Notes under the pieces: model-generated
Databases searched by the model: none
What the model was told of the DNA's origin: nothing
The model's input: the letters and a program-made list of their open reading frames with translations, nothing else
Part shown: positions 1 through 9,313 of the stretch, piece by piece
Numbering within the stretch: position 1 is the stretch's first letter
Layout: each line of letters opens with the position of its first letter
Virus record (IMG/VR): IMGVR_UViG_3300019360_000016
Span: 1-51,381 of that record
Strand: one strand, 5' to 3'
Origin: a virus
Length of the DNA stretch: 51,381 bases
Program-made: the position numbers and the translations under genes

Positions 1-2150
1 AGTGTGACTTCCAACTTGCTGTAGGTGTCGTTGAACCCGATCATGTTGGCTATACCCACGTCATCGGTGACGGGGTAATCGTTGGGGTAAATTAGACGAC
101 AACCTCCACGCACGCCGCTGATGCTCATGAAATCGGTGAGAATGAAAACCCGGACCGCATCAGTGTAGTCGTTGGGCAAGCGGCCAGTACAGAGATTGTT
201 CCACCAGGCGTCCACTAGGAGTGTGATCCGATTGGTGGATATCCACAACTGTACACACTCGCCCACTGCCCTGTTCCACAGATACACGCAGTTGCTCCGC
301 CCGTCGTAGGCGAGGTAAATCCGCTCCCGTGTATCCTTGCTGCTACTCGCCCGAAGCCCGGTGAGATTCTTCGACCACCGATTGTTCACAAAGCGGTCGA
401 GGGCCCCGATCTGCTGGTGATCGCCGGTGTTCCCGTTTACCAACAACACTCCGGAGTAGGTGACGCCGATTATGGTACTGCCGACTACTGTGCTGGAGGA
501 GGGTCCGACAAACTTGTACCCCTCCAACATCTTGTGGATGCTTAGGCTGGCTCCCCGTTTCTGGATGCGATAACTTTCGCCGTCTCCGAGCAGCCATAGG
601 AAGTCGCCCGCCTGGACGAAGTGGGCCCCACTGAACGCCGGAATGCGAGTCCGATACACATTCAATGCCTGCATGTTTTCGGGTTCAATGCGACCTAGTG
701 GGCTCCACTGAATGTTGAGAAATCCGTCTTCCACAACGGCGGCAAACATGGCCCCTTCATAAAACTCAATACACTGCATTGCGGGTACAGTGGTATTCAC
801 CACACCGCTAATCGGATCATACCGTTCGAGTAGTACCAAACTTTCATCACTGAGTTGGTCCTCACCGCCTGCGGTCCCCATGTCGTAGGTGAGGGTGTAA
901 CTGGTGGTGCCGGTGGTGGGTACAGGTATTCGGTTTCGGCGAAACAACAATCCGCCGGGGGGTAAAGTATTGTTGCTGGGGGCCAGTCCTGCGGCGATGG
1001 TCGTGAACACCTCAATGTCACTGTAGTCATTGGGGAGAGGTTTACCTGTATCATTCGTCACGGATAGGACCCCATTCCGATACTTGGTGAGGTCGAAGAT
1101 GGTCGGGGCAGTGCTGGGCCCCGAAGGAGTGGATATACCACTTCTCCGCCGCCTAGTGGAATCGTAATACCTCAAGGCGTACTGGTAGTAGCCGAAACCC
1201 AGGAGGTCGGTCGCGGAGGTCGTCTCGTTGATGGTGAAGGTGACAGCCCCTCCGGTGAGAGCCATCACTTTCGGGCCGAAATCCCTCAGCACCATGATAC
1301 CGTACACTGGGTGCCAGTAGAGTACTTTCGCTACGGAGGCCCCGTTTTTCACACCGGAAATGTAGATCACTCGCCCAGAGTAGGTGACGGAAATCCGGTA
1401 CTCCGACCAATTAGGGGATACTGTGTCCCCGCCCTCCAGAATCCAGTAGTTATTCCAGGTGGAGCCGCCCCCAGCGGAAGTTAGGTTGTCCCGGTAGGCG
1501 AATATCAGCCGGTCTCCCACCCGGAGGATGTAGCCCCTTGTGAGTCCGGAGTAGGGGTTCAACATCTCCACGTACTTCATGTAGGTTACATCTAGGTCCA
1601 GTCCGGTTAGGGCTGTCTGGAAGTTGCCAGCGGCTGTGCGGGTGCTGTTGCTGCTGGGGTCAATAGCTCCCGCTCCCGCAACCGCAGTCGTCATGGTGAA
1701 GGTATTGGTGGAACTCGCCCCCACAAAATTGAATGTAACCCACGCGAAGTAGGCCGAACCGCCCACCACCACGGTATTGAAGTTGGAGGCGTCAGCGGTG
1801 ATTGCGGCCCCAAGACTAGTGGCTATGGTGAGACAGGTTCCCCCGATCTGGAATTGCATTGCGGCAGGAACTCCGGCGGTGGCAGTGAATGTCCTGTCCG
1901 CAATTATAACCGTATCTCCCGCCGTCCAGTTGGCCGCTATCAGAATATGCACTATGCCCTGTTTGCGGGAAGTGCCGGGAAGCCGATCATACTGCCTAAA
2001 TCCGTCGAAAGTCTTGACTTCTCCCCTATACTTGCCATCAACACCCAACAACCACGGGCAGTAGTCACCGCCGGTTTTGGCCCCCGCTTGGCTCCGATCT
2101 ACGGTGGCTTCCCCGAACGAATACGGCCAGACCATTGTTTCGAGTTCCAT
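1..2150 (-). CDS. Large tail (nozzle-like) structural protein, 3' end cut by window edge
   Basis: A continuous frame of 716 codons runs from ATG 2150 to base 1 without a stop. An in-frame TGA lies at 2172-2174, so the start is fixed. The product begins MELETMVWPYSFGEA and is rich in Gly, Thr, Tyr and Trp with beta-strand character, as in phage tail proteins. No catalytic motif is seen. In order it follows the capsid and connector genes and, if the ends join, precedes the ejection-protein genes, which is the position of T7 tail tubular protein B. Joining base 1 to base 51381 would add Leu and then TAA, giving 717 residues. Coding is certain; the nozzle role is inferred from position and size. 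Confidence 0.85.
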   Translation of the reverse strand, partial: MELETMVWPYSFGEATVDRSQAGAKTGGDYCPWLLGVDGKYRGEVKTFDGFRQYDRLPGTSRKQGIVHILIAANWTAGDTVIIADRTFTATAGVPAAMQFQIGGTCLTIATSLGAAITADASNFNTVVVGGSAYFAWVTFNFVGASSTNTFTMTTAVAGAGAIDPSSNSTRTAAGNFQTALTGLDLDVTYMKYVEMLNPYSGLTRGYILRVGDRLIFAYRDNLTSAGGGSTWNNYWILEGGDTVSPNWSEYRISVTYSGRVIYISGVKNGASVAKVLYWHPVYGIMVLRDFGPKVMALTGGAVTFTINETTSATDLLGFGYYQYALRYYDSTRRRRSGISTPSGPSTAPTIFDLTKYRNGVLSVTNDTGKPLPNDYSDIEVFTTIAAGLAPSNNTLPPGGLLFRRNRIPVPTTGTTSYTLTYDMGTAGGEDQLSDESLVLLERYDPISGVVNTTVPAMQCIEFYEGAMFAAVVEDGFLNIQWSPLGRIEPENMQALNVYRTRIPAFSGAHFVQAGDFLWLLGDGESYRIQKRGASLSIHKMLEGYKFVGPSSSTVVGSTIIGVTYSGVLLVNGNTGDHQQIGALDRFVNNRWSKNLTGLRASSSKDTRERIYLAYDGRSNCVYLWNRAVGECVQLWISTNRITLLVDAWWNNLCTGRLPNDYTDAVRVFILTDFMSISGVRGGCRLIYPNDYPVTDDVGIANMIGFNDTYSKLEVT

Positions 2151-2152
2151 CG

Positions 2153-2461
2153 TTAGGCTCCGTTCGGGTTGTCACGGGAATTGGTACGCACGACTTGGCC
2201 CGGAACCCGTCCTGGGCCGTTTTCCACAAACGGGATGTTTTGAAATCCGGGGCGGATGCGGTCTGGGACACCGGGACGCACCAAGCCGATCCCCTTGCGT
2301 TGGACCGGTTGTTCCACACTCGGCATTACCAAGCGGTCACCGTCGTCACTCTTAAGGACAGTGGGGGTGCGGGTAGGCAGCCTTCTCCATGTGGAGTCCA
2401 GGAAGCTGTTGGTCGGAATGTCCTCTTGTCCCGTAGTCATGTTGGAGGGGATCAGTTCCAT
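2153..2461 (-). CDS. Small hypothetical virion-module protein
   Basis: A 102-residue, Pro/Arg/Asn-rich product. ATG 2461 overlaps the upstream stop as TAATG, which favours it over an ATG five codons earlier. The stop lies two bases before the next start. It sits between the connector-like gene and the nozzle-like gene, so it is probably a small tail or head-completion component. No family recognised. Confidence 0.65.
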   Translation of the reverse strand: MELIPSNMTTGQEDIPTNSFLDSTWRRLPTRTPTVLKSDDGDRLVMPSVEQPVQRKGIGLVRPGVPDRIRPGFQNIPFVENGPGRVPGQVVRTNSRDNPNGA

Positions 2462-3432
2462 TAGAGTATGTTCCACAGGTCCTCAATGCGGTATGTCGCA
2501 TCCGACTCCCAGTGCCCGCCGCGAATCGCATCCATGTTGGCGATACCGAGGCGTATGTCCCGGAGTTTCTGCTTGTATTCGTCCGTGAGGAGGCTTACCC
2601 GTTTGAGGTTGCCCTCAGTCCGATGCAGGAATATCGCTGACCGCAGCCCCAGTACAGGCGTGACTGCCCCCAATCCCTCCGGCACAATCTCATAGGTGAG
2701 GGAGGTGATGCTGGGAACGGTGGCCGGGTTGAAATCGAAAACCGGACGCACCTCAATTCGTGGACCGGTTGTGTAGGTGGGAGTGTAGTTGATGATCGGT
2801 CGCGTTTGTGTCGGCCAGAACTTGTACCCGGTCGGATTGTGGGAGGCACCAAGTAGTCTGACCATACTGCCGTAGTAGGCGTTGGGGCGGTAGTCGAAGT
2901 AGCCGACCGTGGGCACCAATCCCGCCGTCTCAAATAGGACGAGGTGGGAGGCATCATTCCCGGTGACTGCTCCGGGGTTAGCCTGTGTGACTAGACACAT
3001 CTCCACATCCCCGTTCTGGATATACTCCAAGGTCATTGTCACCGAACCCCCAGTCCAAATAGGATTGAATGTGAGGTTGGTGCCGTCGAATTGGAACTGG
3101 CTGCCGAACGGATTCTTCCGACTCATATTGAACAGTTCGACCGAAAACCGGCCCGTCACGGGGTCAATAATGCCCAATCGGTAAATGGTCCCAATGTTGG
3201 GCGGCATGAGGTAGGTGTTCGTGTCGTTGGTGACGGCGAAACTGTATTGGACCACAAACGGAATGTCGGAGAGGCGGAGCATTTCTCCGAGCAATTCCCG
3301 GTAGTTAGCTCTGACCACCGGGTACAGCTTGTCGTCTGTATACTTGGCGTTTATTGCAGGCTCATTCGCCCACTGCCGAGTGTAACTGAATACCTGGTTG
3401 AGTTGGCCGGTCGGTTGAACAGTCGTCGCCAT
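2461..3432 (-). CDS. Virion structural protein, probable head-tail connector or adaptor
   Basis: 323 residues starting MATTVQPTGQLNQVFSYTRQ. It combines an N-terminal helical part (about 1-60, including NYRELLGEMLRL) with a beta-rich remainder. It is soluble, with no signal or membrane segment. Downstream of the major capsid protein and upstream of the large nozzle-like gene, it holds the place of T7 tail tubular protein A, although it is longer than that protein (about 200 residues). Function is inferred from gene order only. Confidence 0.7.
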   Translation of the reverse strand: MATTVQPTGQLNQVFSYTRQWANEPAINAKYTDDKLYPVVRANYRELLGEMLRLSDIPFVVQYSFAVTNDTNTYLMPPNIGTIYRLGIIDPVTGRFSVELFNMSRKNPFGSQFQFDGTNLTFNPIWTGGSVTMTLEYIQNGDVEMCLVTQANPGAVTGNDASHLVLFETAGLVPTVGYFDYRPNAYYGSMVRLLGASHNPTGYKFWPTQTRPIINYTPTYTTGPRIEVRPVFDFNPATVPSITSLTYEIVPEGLGAVTPVLGLRSAIFLHRTEGNLKRVSLLTDEYKQKLRDIRLGIANMDAIRGGHWESDATYRIEDLWNIL

Positions 3433-3441
3433 AGTTGAGAC

Positions 3442-3873
3442 TCACAGAAACAATGCCAACTTGTCCCACCGCAAATGGAGACCGCGTTTTTCCCCGGCCC
3501 GCTTCAGGTGTTTTGCCCGGTCCTCCCTATCGCGGGTCCGGTCCTGCCGCTCCATTGCATATCGGTGTAGGCTTTGGTAGTCCTCCGCCGCCTGCTGCTG
3601 CACCCATCGGCGGTGACGGGGACTGCCGATCTCCATGAGGGCAGTCCAATCCGACGGCTTAAATCCGGTCGGAGTGTCTGCGGAGGCTGGTAGTTCTCGA
3701 CCCCTGAACATATCCCGATTCAACCATTCCGCTATGAAGAACTTACCGGTGATGCGACTCTGAATGAGGGTCATTTCCTCGTTGAGGAGCCGCTCCCTTG
3801 CGAGTTCAGCCACAGGGTGGTCGTCCCAAAACCGGTAAAGTTTGGGGTAAAAGGTTCGCGGTCCTGCCACCAT
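3442..3873 (-). CDS. Hypothetical virion-module protein, charged C terminus
   Basis: 143 residues. ATG 3873 overlaps the previous stop as TAATG. The C-terminal half is helical and strongly charged (repeated RxxDRxxDREDR-type residues near 108-122), compatible with a coiled coil or nucleic-acid contact. It lies in the head-tail joining cluster. No family recognised; likely a small head-completion protein. Confidence 0.65.
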   Translation of the reverse strand: MVAGPRTFYPKLYRFWDDHPVAELARERLLNEEMTLIQSRITGKFFIAEWLNRDMFRGRELPASADTPTGFKPSDWTALMEIGSPRHRRWVQQQAAEDYQSLHRYAMERQDRTRDREDRAKHLKRAGEKRGLHLRWDKLALFL

Positions 3874-4244
3874 TACATGCTACTCGCGTATTTGCTCTGC
3901 ATGAATTGGGGGATGTTGATGTTGCCGAACAGGTTTCGGGGAATGTCGGGTACGTTCAGTCGGTTCGTTCCGCCCACCGTCTGCACACCACTGCCGCCGC
4001 CCCCCTGGTACTGCCTGGCGGAGGCGGTTTTCCGTTTTCGTTTGATCTTCACATCGGCGTTGGTAGGGTTGCCGGAATTTTTCTGCTTGGCGTACCACTC
4101 CTTGAGGGCTTCCCGGAAGGATTGGCCCCGCACCTGATTGGTCGTGGGCATGTATCCTTTGGGGGTGGAAACGGCTCCCCTCTGTGCAGGGGGACCGACC
4201 GCAGGGGCCGGAGGTGCTTGTGACATTCCCATTCCGCTAGGCAT
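3873..4244 (-). CDS. Hypothetical low-complexity virion-module protein
   Basis: 123 residues from ATG 4244, which has GGAG six bases upstream; an ATG at 4256 and a TTG at 4259 are alternatives. The N terminus is Met/Pro/Gly-rich, then a basic stretch (KIKRKRK near residue 71), then a Gly-rich linker and the tail QFMQSKYASSM. It directly follows the capsid gene. It could be a capsid accessory or minor head protein; no family recognised. Confidence 0.6.
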   Translation of the reverse strand: MPSGMGMSQAPPAPAVGPPAQRGAVSTPKGYMPTTNQVRGQSFREALKEWYAKQKNSGNPTNADVKIKRKRKTASARQYQGGGGSGVQTVGGTNRLNVPDIPRNLFGNINIPQFMQSKYASSM

Positions 4245-4326
4245 ACCTGTCTCCATCAATGATGAGGGGAGAGATAGGTTGGGTTACCCCGTCCTGTCTC
4301 CCCCCGTCACCAAACCCCCGTCTAGG

Positions 4327-5880
4327 TTAGCTGGTTGCGATATCCTCCTCGAAGCCAGCCAGTCGAACGCTTTGGACATACTCCGGGAAGAACTGGAGCC
4401 ATCGCTTGAACGGGGCCTCCAAGAAGTCTGTCGCCTGACCGGTCGAACTGTTGGTCATGCGGAAGATTGAAGGTCCCGTGATCTTGGCGAAGAACTCAAC
4501 GAACTCGCCGAAACGTCCATCTTTCCCGACGCCGTTCGGATGAGGTGGGACAACCTTCTGGATGTTCCCGTCCCGCATCTTGATGGCGTAAAACACACCT
4601 TGGTTACAGTAGTTGCTGGTCTTGATCTGCAAACTGTAACCGTCCGTGGACTGGTTCCACTCCTTGCCGAAGCCCTCACCGGAAATGCGGATCGGAGTCG
4701 AGGTCCGTTCTCGCCGTCCGGTGTACTCCAGGGCGTTGACGTACTTCGTCTTGACACCGGGAGTTGTAATCCCCGTATCCGGACGACAAGCCGACGGCTT
4801 GGCTTGGAAGAAGCCCATAACGTACCGATTAAAGACCTGCTCACTAGGGGTGGTCTCCCCACCAGTGAGGGTCTTACGCAGACTCTTGAACCACGGATAG
4901 GAGGCAATGGTGAGAGGTCCACCAGTACCGCTAACCGTGAGGCCCGATCCACCGAACAACGTGCCGCTGTTCACAATCCACGAATCCATGCTGTTAGGCT
5001 GGTTCGTGATGATTGAACCCGACGACAGGCTGGACGAATTGAACGGATGCAACTCAATCTGGCGAGTGGCCGTCAGAGCGATGTTGGAGCCACTGTAGGC
5101 TACCAAGGACACGGAAAGGGCAATGTCGTCGATGATGGCCACGAAAACCGGGACCCCCGCCGAAATCTTCACCCAATCCGTACCGTCATGCTCAAACACA
5201 TCTACGCATTCACCCACCTCCAGACGTGCAATCTGGTAGCGGTTGAACACGCTGATGAGGGCCCCGTTCGTAGCCGTGCCGTCCACCGTACCGTTGGCAC
5301 GAATGGTGACACCGCCAGCCGGAACGTTGCCGGAAGCGTAAGCCCCGACGCTGGTATCGCTACCCGCCGTCGAGGAATTACTCTCCGCCCACCAAGAGAG
5401 GTGGTCCCGCAAGGCTACACGCCGGGCCGACGCCTCGATGATGGCCTCCATTTGGTTGCCGATGTTGTTCGGGTTCTGGTCGAGACGGGTAATCTCGGCC
5501 GGAACGTGGAAAATCCCGTACATCTCCTTGAGAGTCGTAGCCACCTGCACATACGCCGGGGCCGTACTCTCAGTGAGGCCAGGGAACGTCTGCGGAGCAT
5601 TGCTGCCCCAAACCGTGAATTGGCCGGGCCCGGAACTGATGCCGGTCGTCAGGCTGCCACCGAGGGTGGACCGCCACGACGCGGCACCACCAAGGCCGGT
5701 CTTGAATACATGCACCTTGTTCCACTGCCGACCGAGATTGTCTCGGCTGACGCCAGTGGAATCCTCAACGATGTCCCGTGTAACCTCGTCGATGTCGTGG
5801 TACGCATCCATGATGGATGGTCCAAAATCCTCCTCGACAATGCGGTCCAGGGACTCAACAACTGTGCTGTTGAGAGCCAT
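4327..5880 (-). CDS. Major capsid protein
   Basis: 517 residues starting MALNSTVVESLDRIVEEDFG. It follows the scaffold-like gene and ends the portal, scaffold, capsid series, the standard order for the major head protein. An N-terminal helical arm (about 1-35) precedes a long mixed alpha/beta body with a Gly/Ser/Thr-rich inserted region (about 160-330), as in large HK97-fold capsid proteins with an insertion domain. No cleavage site is obvious. The leader carries a short hairpin followed by TTTT (about 5893-5912) that might act as a weak attenuator. The call rests on order, size and composition. Confidence 0.8.
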   Translation of the reverse strand: MALNSTVVESLDRIVEEDFGPSIMDAYHDIDEVTRDIVEDSTGVSRDNLGRQWNKVHVFKTGLGGAASWRSTLGGSLTTGISSGPGQFTVWGSNAPQTFPGLTESTAPAYVQVATTLKEMYGIFHVPAEITRLDQNPNNIGNQMEAIIEASARRVALRDHLSWWAESNSSTAGSDTSVGAYASGNVPAGGVTIRANGTVDGTATNGALISVFNRYQIARLEVGECVDVFEHDGTDWVKISAGVPVFVAIIDDIALSVSLVAYSGSNIALTATRQIELHPFNSSSLSSGSIITNQPNSMDSWIVNSGTLFGGSGLTVSGTGGPLTIASYPWFKSLRKTLTGGETTPSEQVFNRYVMGFFQAKPSACRPDTGITTPGVKTKYVNALEYTGRRERTSTPIRISGEGFGKEWNQSTDGYSLQIKTSNYCNQGVFYAIKMRDGNIQKVVPPHPNGVGKDGRFGEFVEFFAKITGPSIFRMTNSSTGQATDFLEAPFKRWLQFFPEYVQSVRLAGFEEDIATS

Positions 5881-5933
5881 AACACTGATCCCAAAACGGG
5901 GCTATCCCCGCACAAATCAGGGGCGGTTTCCAG

Positions 5934-6851
5934 CTACACGCTGAGACCGGCCTCTGAACTTCGTTGGGAGAGGTCATAGGTGAGGCGGGCCGCAAGATTC
6001 CGAGCGTATTCGCCCCGTTTCTTGCCGAACGGTGTTACCGCATCAGGCCGTTTGTCACCATCGAAGGCTCCTGTCCCAGTGACCGGATTGCCCGGTGTGG
6101 GTCCCAAGCCGGGTATGCCTCTGGCTCCCGGTGTCGCGGACGGAGAGATACCGAGAGTCTTGTATTTCTGCACAGTCTTTTTGACGGCAGCCACAATCGT
6201 CGCGGGTCCTTCCGGAGCACCCTGATTCACCGCCTGACGGAAACTCCCATACACTTCATCCATCAGGAGGTCGGACGCATCCTTACTGCGTCCTTTCGTT
6301 AGGGCCGCAAACTCGGCGTTCCCTAACACGACTCTGGAGACCTCGGAACGGTCGTTTTGTTCGACCGAATCGCGGGCCTGAGCCGCCATCAGCAGAAAGA
6401 TATCGCGGGGATTCACCCCTGCCGACTTCAACTGTTTCCATGTTGCCATCATCTCCGCCGTGTCGGGGTCAGGGGCAGCGGATCTGATTTCAGACGGTGG
6501 GTTCTGGGCGGGGGCAGCATTGTCCTCCAAATCGAGGCCAATCATGGCCGCAGCCCGTTGAGCCGCATCATCATCCCCGTTTAGGCCAGCGATGGTGTTT
6601 TTGTAGAAATCCACCGCCGTCTTGTTTTCCTTGAGTATTCTGCCTGCTTCCTCCAATCGACGATCTGCGGCCCCCGACTTCTGGAGTTGGGCGGTCGCCA
6701 CATCAATCGGAATGAGGGTTTCTGTCCCATCCACCACGCTTCGGAGTAAGAACTGCCCGTTCTGCTCCACAATGTGGTTTGTAAGTCCTTGTGGGATCGA
6801 GGGTTGCGGACCGGTAGGAGTGCCTCCGCCGGCGGGGTTCACATCAGACAT
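5934..6851 (-). CDS. Scaffolding protein
   Basis: 305 residues. ATG 6851 is preceded by a strong GGAGGA seven bases away. The product is acidic, largely helical and Ala/Asp/Glu-rich, with a Pro/Gly-rich N terminus, a predicted coil around RRLEEAGRILKENKTAVDFY, and a basic C-terminal tail (GKKRGEYARNLAARL), the usual capsid-binding end of scaffolds. It lies between portal and capsid genes, exactly where scaffolds sit. A TTGCAG-17-TATAAT promoter overlaps the end of the portal gene just upstream, so scaffold and capsid can be made in excess of portal. Confidence 0.8.
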   Translation of the reverse strand: MSDVNPAGGGTPTGPQPSIPQGLTNHIVEQNGQFLLRSVVDGTETLIPIDVATAQLQKSGAADRRLEEAGRILKENKTAVDFYKNTIAGLNGDDDAAQRAAAMIGLDLEDNAAPAQNPPSEIRSAAPDPDTAEMMATWKQLKSAGVNPRDIFLLMAAQARDSVEQNDRSEVSRVVLGNAEFAALTKGRSKDASDLLMDEVYGSFRQAVNQGAPEGPATIVAAVKKTVQKYKTLGISPSATPGARGIPGLGPTPGNPVTGTGAFDGDKRPDAVTPFGKKRGEYARNLAARLTYDLSQRSSEAGLSV

Positions 6852-6871
6852 AAAGTCCTCCAGTACCAAGC

Positions 6872-6900
6872 ATTATATCACATTGGCGTGGGGCCTGCAA
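6872..6900 (-). promoter_or_regulatory. Promoter for scaffold and capsid genes
   Basis: On the minus strand, TTGCAG (6900-6895), a 17-base spacer and TATAAT (6877-6872). It lies across the 3' end of the portal gene, about 20 bases before the scaffold ATG. Confidence 0.75.
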
Positions 6901-8956
6901 CAGACCCTTGGGGGCCCGTTACCCCGGCAGCCGCAGCCCCTTGGGGAGCCGACGCCATCATTTGTTGGGCTACCTCCGGCGGCAACTGGGACAGGGCTTC
7001 TGGGGTCGGCAATAGTTCCGCCCACTGCCCCAAGTTCGACCTATGCCAGTTGAAGTGGATGATGAACTTGGTTTTCACCTCCGGACTAGCCAACTTCCAT
7101 TCTGGGGATTTCATGAAGTCGCCATGAATACGCATATGGATGCGGTGGTCGTCGGAAACGTCGTTGGCTTCAATGGTGCCCGGAGATTTTCCGTCCCCGA
7201 ACAACACCATGTTCTCCAGCCAGCAGGTGCGAAGGCTCTCCACGAGGCCCCGATTCCCCAAAGGTACATCGAGGTTCTGCTTCAGACAGATCGCCGTGTA
7301 ATCCACTAGGTCCATCTTACCAGCCTGTAGTGCTTCATCCACCTCCATTTGCCGTTGGTTCGCCAGTTTCGGCATACGTTCGGCGATGTCGATAATCACC
7401 TCGTGCGGCTTCGGAATGGGGTTGTCTTGGCCGAGTTGGACTGTGCCCGTAGTCGGGTCGAACACCACACCTACAATCGCATCATCCAGGCCGGATAGCT
7501 TGATCGCCTGATAGTTTCCTCCGTCACCCTGTCGGAAGATGTTGCCTGCCTCCTGTAACATGGCGGCATACATTTGACTGAACGCCTTCGCAATGGCGGC
7601 TGTCACCGGGATCAGTGGAATGCTGGCGGTCTCATACAACAATCCGACTGCACGAGCGGAGTCAGTGCGTCCCGGCATTCGGCCAGACCAAATGTCGGAT
7701 TCGCGGGACAGCCGATCAATCATTCCGTGACTAGCTTCCAGTACCTTGCCCGGCATGTCGCCCATGTTCTGGGGCAACAACTGGAACGGTCTCACCTGCC
7801 ATGCGAGATAATCCGGTTCGTAGAACTGATACTTATTGCGGCCTTGGTTCACTAGTCGTTGGCGATTGATGCCCGAAGTTGTCGGAATCCACCGCTCACC
7901 CAAGAGGTCCAGGTCGATGATGTTCTGGAACAGGTTGCCCGCCAACTTCTCCTGCTGCTTATTGATGGGGATAAGCGGCGATATGAAGCTGCGTCCGTAA
8001 AACCCGGTCCTGAAATACTGGGCCACGGCTATCGGCATGATGGGCAGTTCGCCGTCGGTGATGAGGTCGGACTCATCCAAGTCCAACGCCACCCAGTCCC
8101 CGATCTTCACAATGTACCGACCACAGCGGCCCGGCTCAGTCTCCACCCAGTATTCGCGGAGGTACACCATAGGGGTGTGATGCTTTCGGGGGTCCGCGTT
8201 ATCCCTTTGGGCGACGAATGGCTCCTTGGTTCCACCACCCCCTTCCCCAGTGCTGGACGGATTGGGGTCCGCATCACCGGGCAGACGGTTCCCCGGCAAT
8301 ACATACCTGATGCCCAATGCCGCCGACATATCCGCTTTGGGGAACTTCAATGACTCTTTCCCCTTCACCCAATCGTATGTCACCCACCGGTCTCGGATGA
8401 TACCCTTTACGTCGGCACCGCGAGTCGGGTCAACGGGTAGAGGCAGCAGTTCCCATCCCGGAATCCGCTCCACCACCGGATTGTTTCCGAGATGGATTGA
8501 CTTCTGTACCCAGACCCCCAGGCCCGCAATACCGAAGTCCACCAAGTCCTCAACGAACGCCTCTTTAACCGGCTCCAACGGAATGTTACTGGTGAACTGA
8601 TCCAGGGTAACTTGTCCTACAGCCGCTTTCCGCAGAGCGTCAAGGCCAATCCCCTTGCGTCTAACACTCGGTCTTACGTCTGTCCGCATTAGGAGGCCGC
8701 ATTCCCGTTGCCGCTTAACCAGCACGTCCTCGTAGCGGAGTTTCAACTCCCCTTTGTAGTTCTGGTAGGTGGCGGAGACTTCCCCCGTACTGTAATCTAC
8801 GCGGAAGGCCCGGATGCCCTTCAGCCACGCTAGGTCGTGACGCCATCCTATTCGTAGGGAGCGGCGTCGGGCCTTGGCGGTGGACTCAAGGTTGTTGGTG
8901 AGCCGGATGATGTCGTCGTTCTTACCCTTGGCGGGCAAGGCAAATGATTCTTGCAT
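6878..8956 (-). CDS. Portal protein
   Basis: 692 residues, in the size range of podovirus portals. It starts MQESFALPAKGKNDDIIRLT. Portal-like features are the helical wing, the GFYGRSFISPLIPINKQQEK stretch near residue 310, the following long helices (KAFSQMYAAML) and a Pro/Gln/Ala-rich C terminus. It lies downstream of the terminase and upstream of the scaffold. It would form the dodecameric DNA gate at the head vertex and dock the terminase. No frame disruption. Confidence 0.88.
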   Translation of the reverse strand: MQESFALPAKGKNDDIIRLTNNLESTAKARRRSLRIGWRHDLAWLKGIRAFRVDYSTGEVSATYQNYKGELKLRYEDVLVKRQRECGLLMRTDVRPSVRRKGIGLDALRKAAVGQVTLDQFTSNIPLEPVKEAFVEDLVDFGIAGLGVWVQKSIHLGNNPVVERIPGWELLPLPVDPTRGADVKGIIRDRWVTYDWVKGKESLKFPKADMSAALGIRYVLPGNRLPGDADPNPSSTGEGGGGTKEPFVAQRDNADPRKHHTPMVYLREYWVETEPGRCGRYIVKIGDWVALDLDESDLITDGELPIMPIAVAQYFRTGFYGRSFISPLIPINKQQEKLAGNLFQNIIDLDLLGERWIPTTSGINRQRLVNQGRNKYQFYEPDYLAWQVRPFQLLPQNMGDMPGKVLEASHGMIDRLSRESDIWSGRMPGRTDSARAVGLLYETASIPLIPVTAAIAKAFSQMYAAMLQEAGNIFRQGDGGNYQAIKLSGLDDAIVGVVFDPTTGTVQLGQDNPIPKPHEVIIDIAERMPKLANQRQMEVDEALQAGKMDLVDYTAICLKQNLDVPLGNRGLVESLRTCWLENMVLFGDGKSPGTIEANDVSDDHRIHMRIHGDFMKSPEWKLASPEVKTKFIIHFNWHRSNLGQWAELLPTPEALSQLPPEVAQQMMASAPQGAAAAGVTGPQGSVAGPTPM

Positions 8957-8968
8957 TTTATGTCTCCG

Positions 8969-9313
8969 TTAGGGGCCTTGCTGCTCCCAGGGACGAGCCG
9001 ACTCTAACGCTGCCATTTCCGCTTGTTCCTCCGGGCTGTCGGGGGCAGGCTCATAGGTGGGGAGGTTCGGTGGATTCCACACCGGCATGGGTTGGGAAGT
9101 GTGGGCGGCCACGAGGCGGGTAGTCGTGATGTCTCCGGATTGAGCCATCTTCATCGCCACCATTTCCCGCTGACAGGAGGCTAGCACATCCAAAATCTTG
9201 ATGCTCACCAAATCCGGTACACTCCGTGTGAGGTAAAACCGGACCAACTCACCGATAGCTGCTCCGACTGCACAACCCATCACCAATGCTAGGACAAAAA
9301 TCACATTAGACAT
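8969..9313 (-). CDS. Small membrane-anchored protein in the packaging module
   Basis: 114 residues. An N-terminal hydrophobic helix (about residues 4-26: VIFVLALVMGCAVGAAIGEL) is followed by a helical stretch and a Pro/Glu-rich tail. Its start overlaps the 3' end of the terminase gene by 13 bases. It could be a holin-like, spanin-like or terminase-accessory protein; the sequence does not decide. Confidence 0.7.
   Translation of the reverse strand: MSNVIFVLALVMGCAVGAAIGELVRFYLTRSVPDLVSIKILDVLASCQREMVAMKMAQSGDITTTRLVAAHTSQPMPVWNPPNLPTYEPAPDSPEEQAEMAALESARPWEQQGP

Noticed and set aside
5047-5979. 310-codon plus-strand frame
   Set aside because: Antisense to the capsid and scaffold genes; composition typical of a shadow frame.
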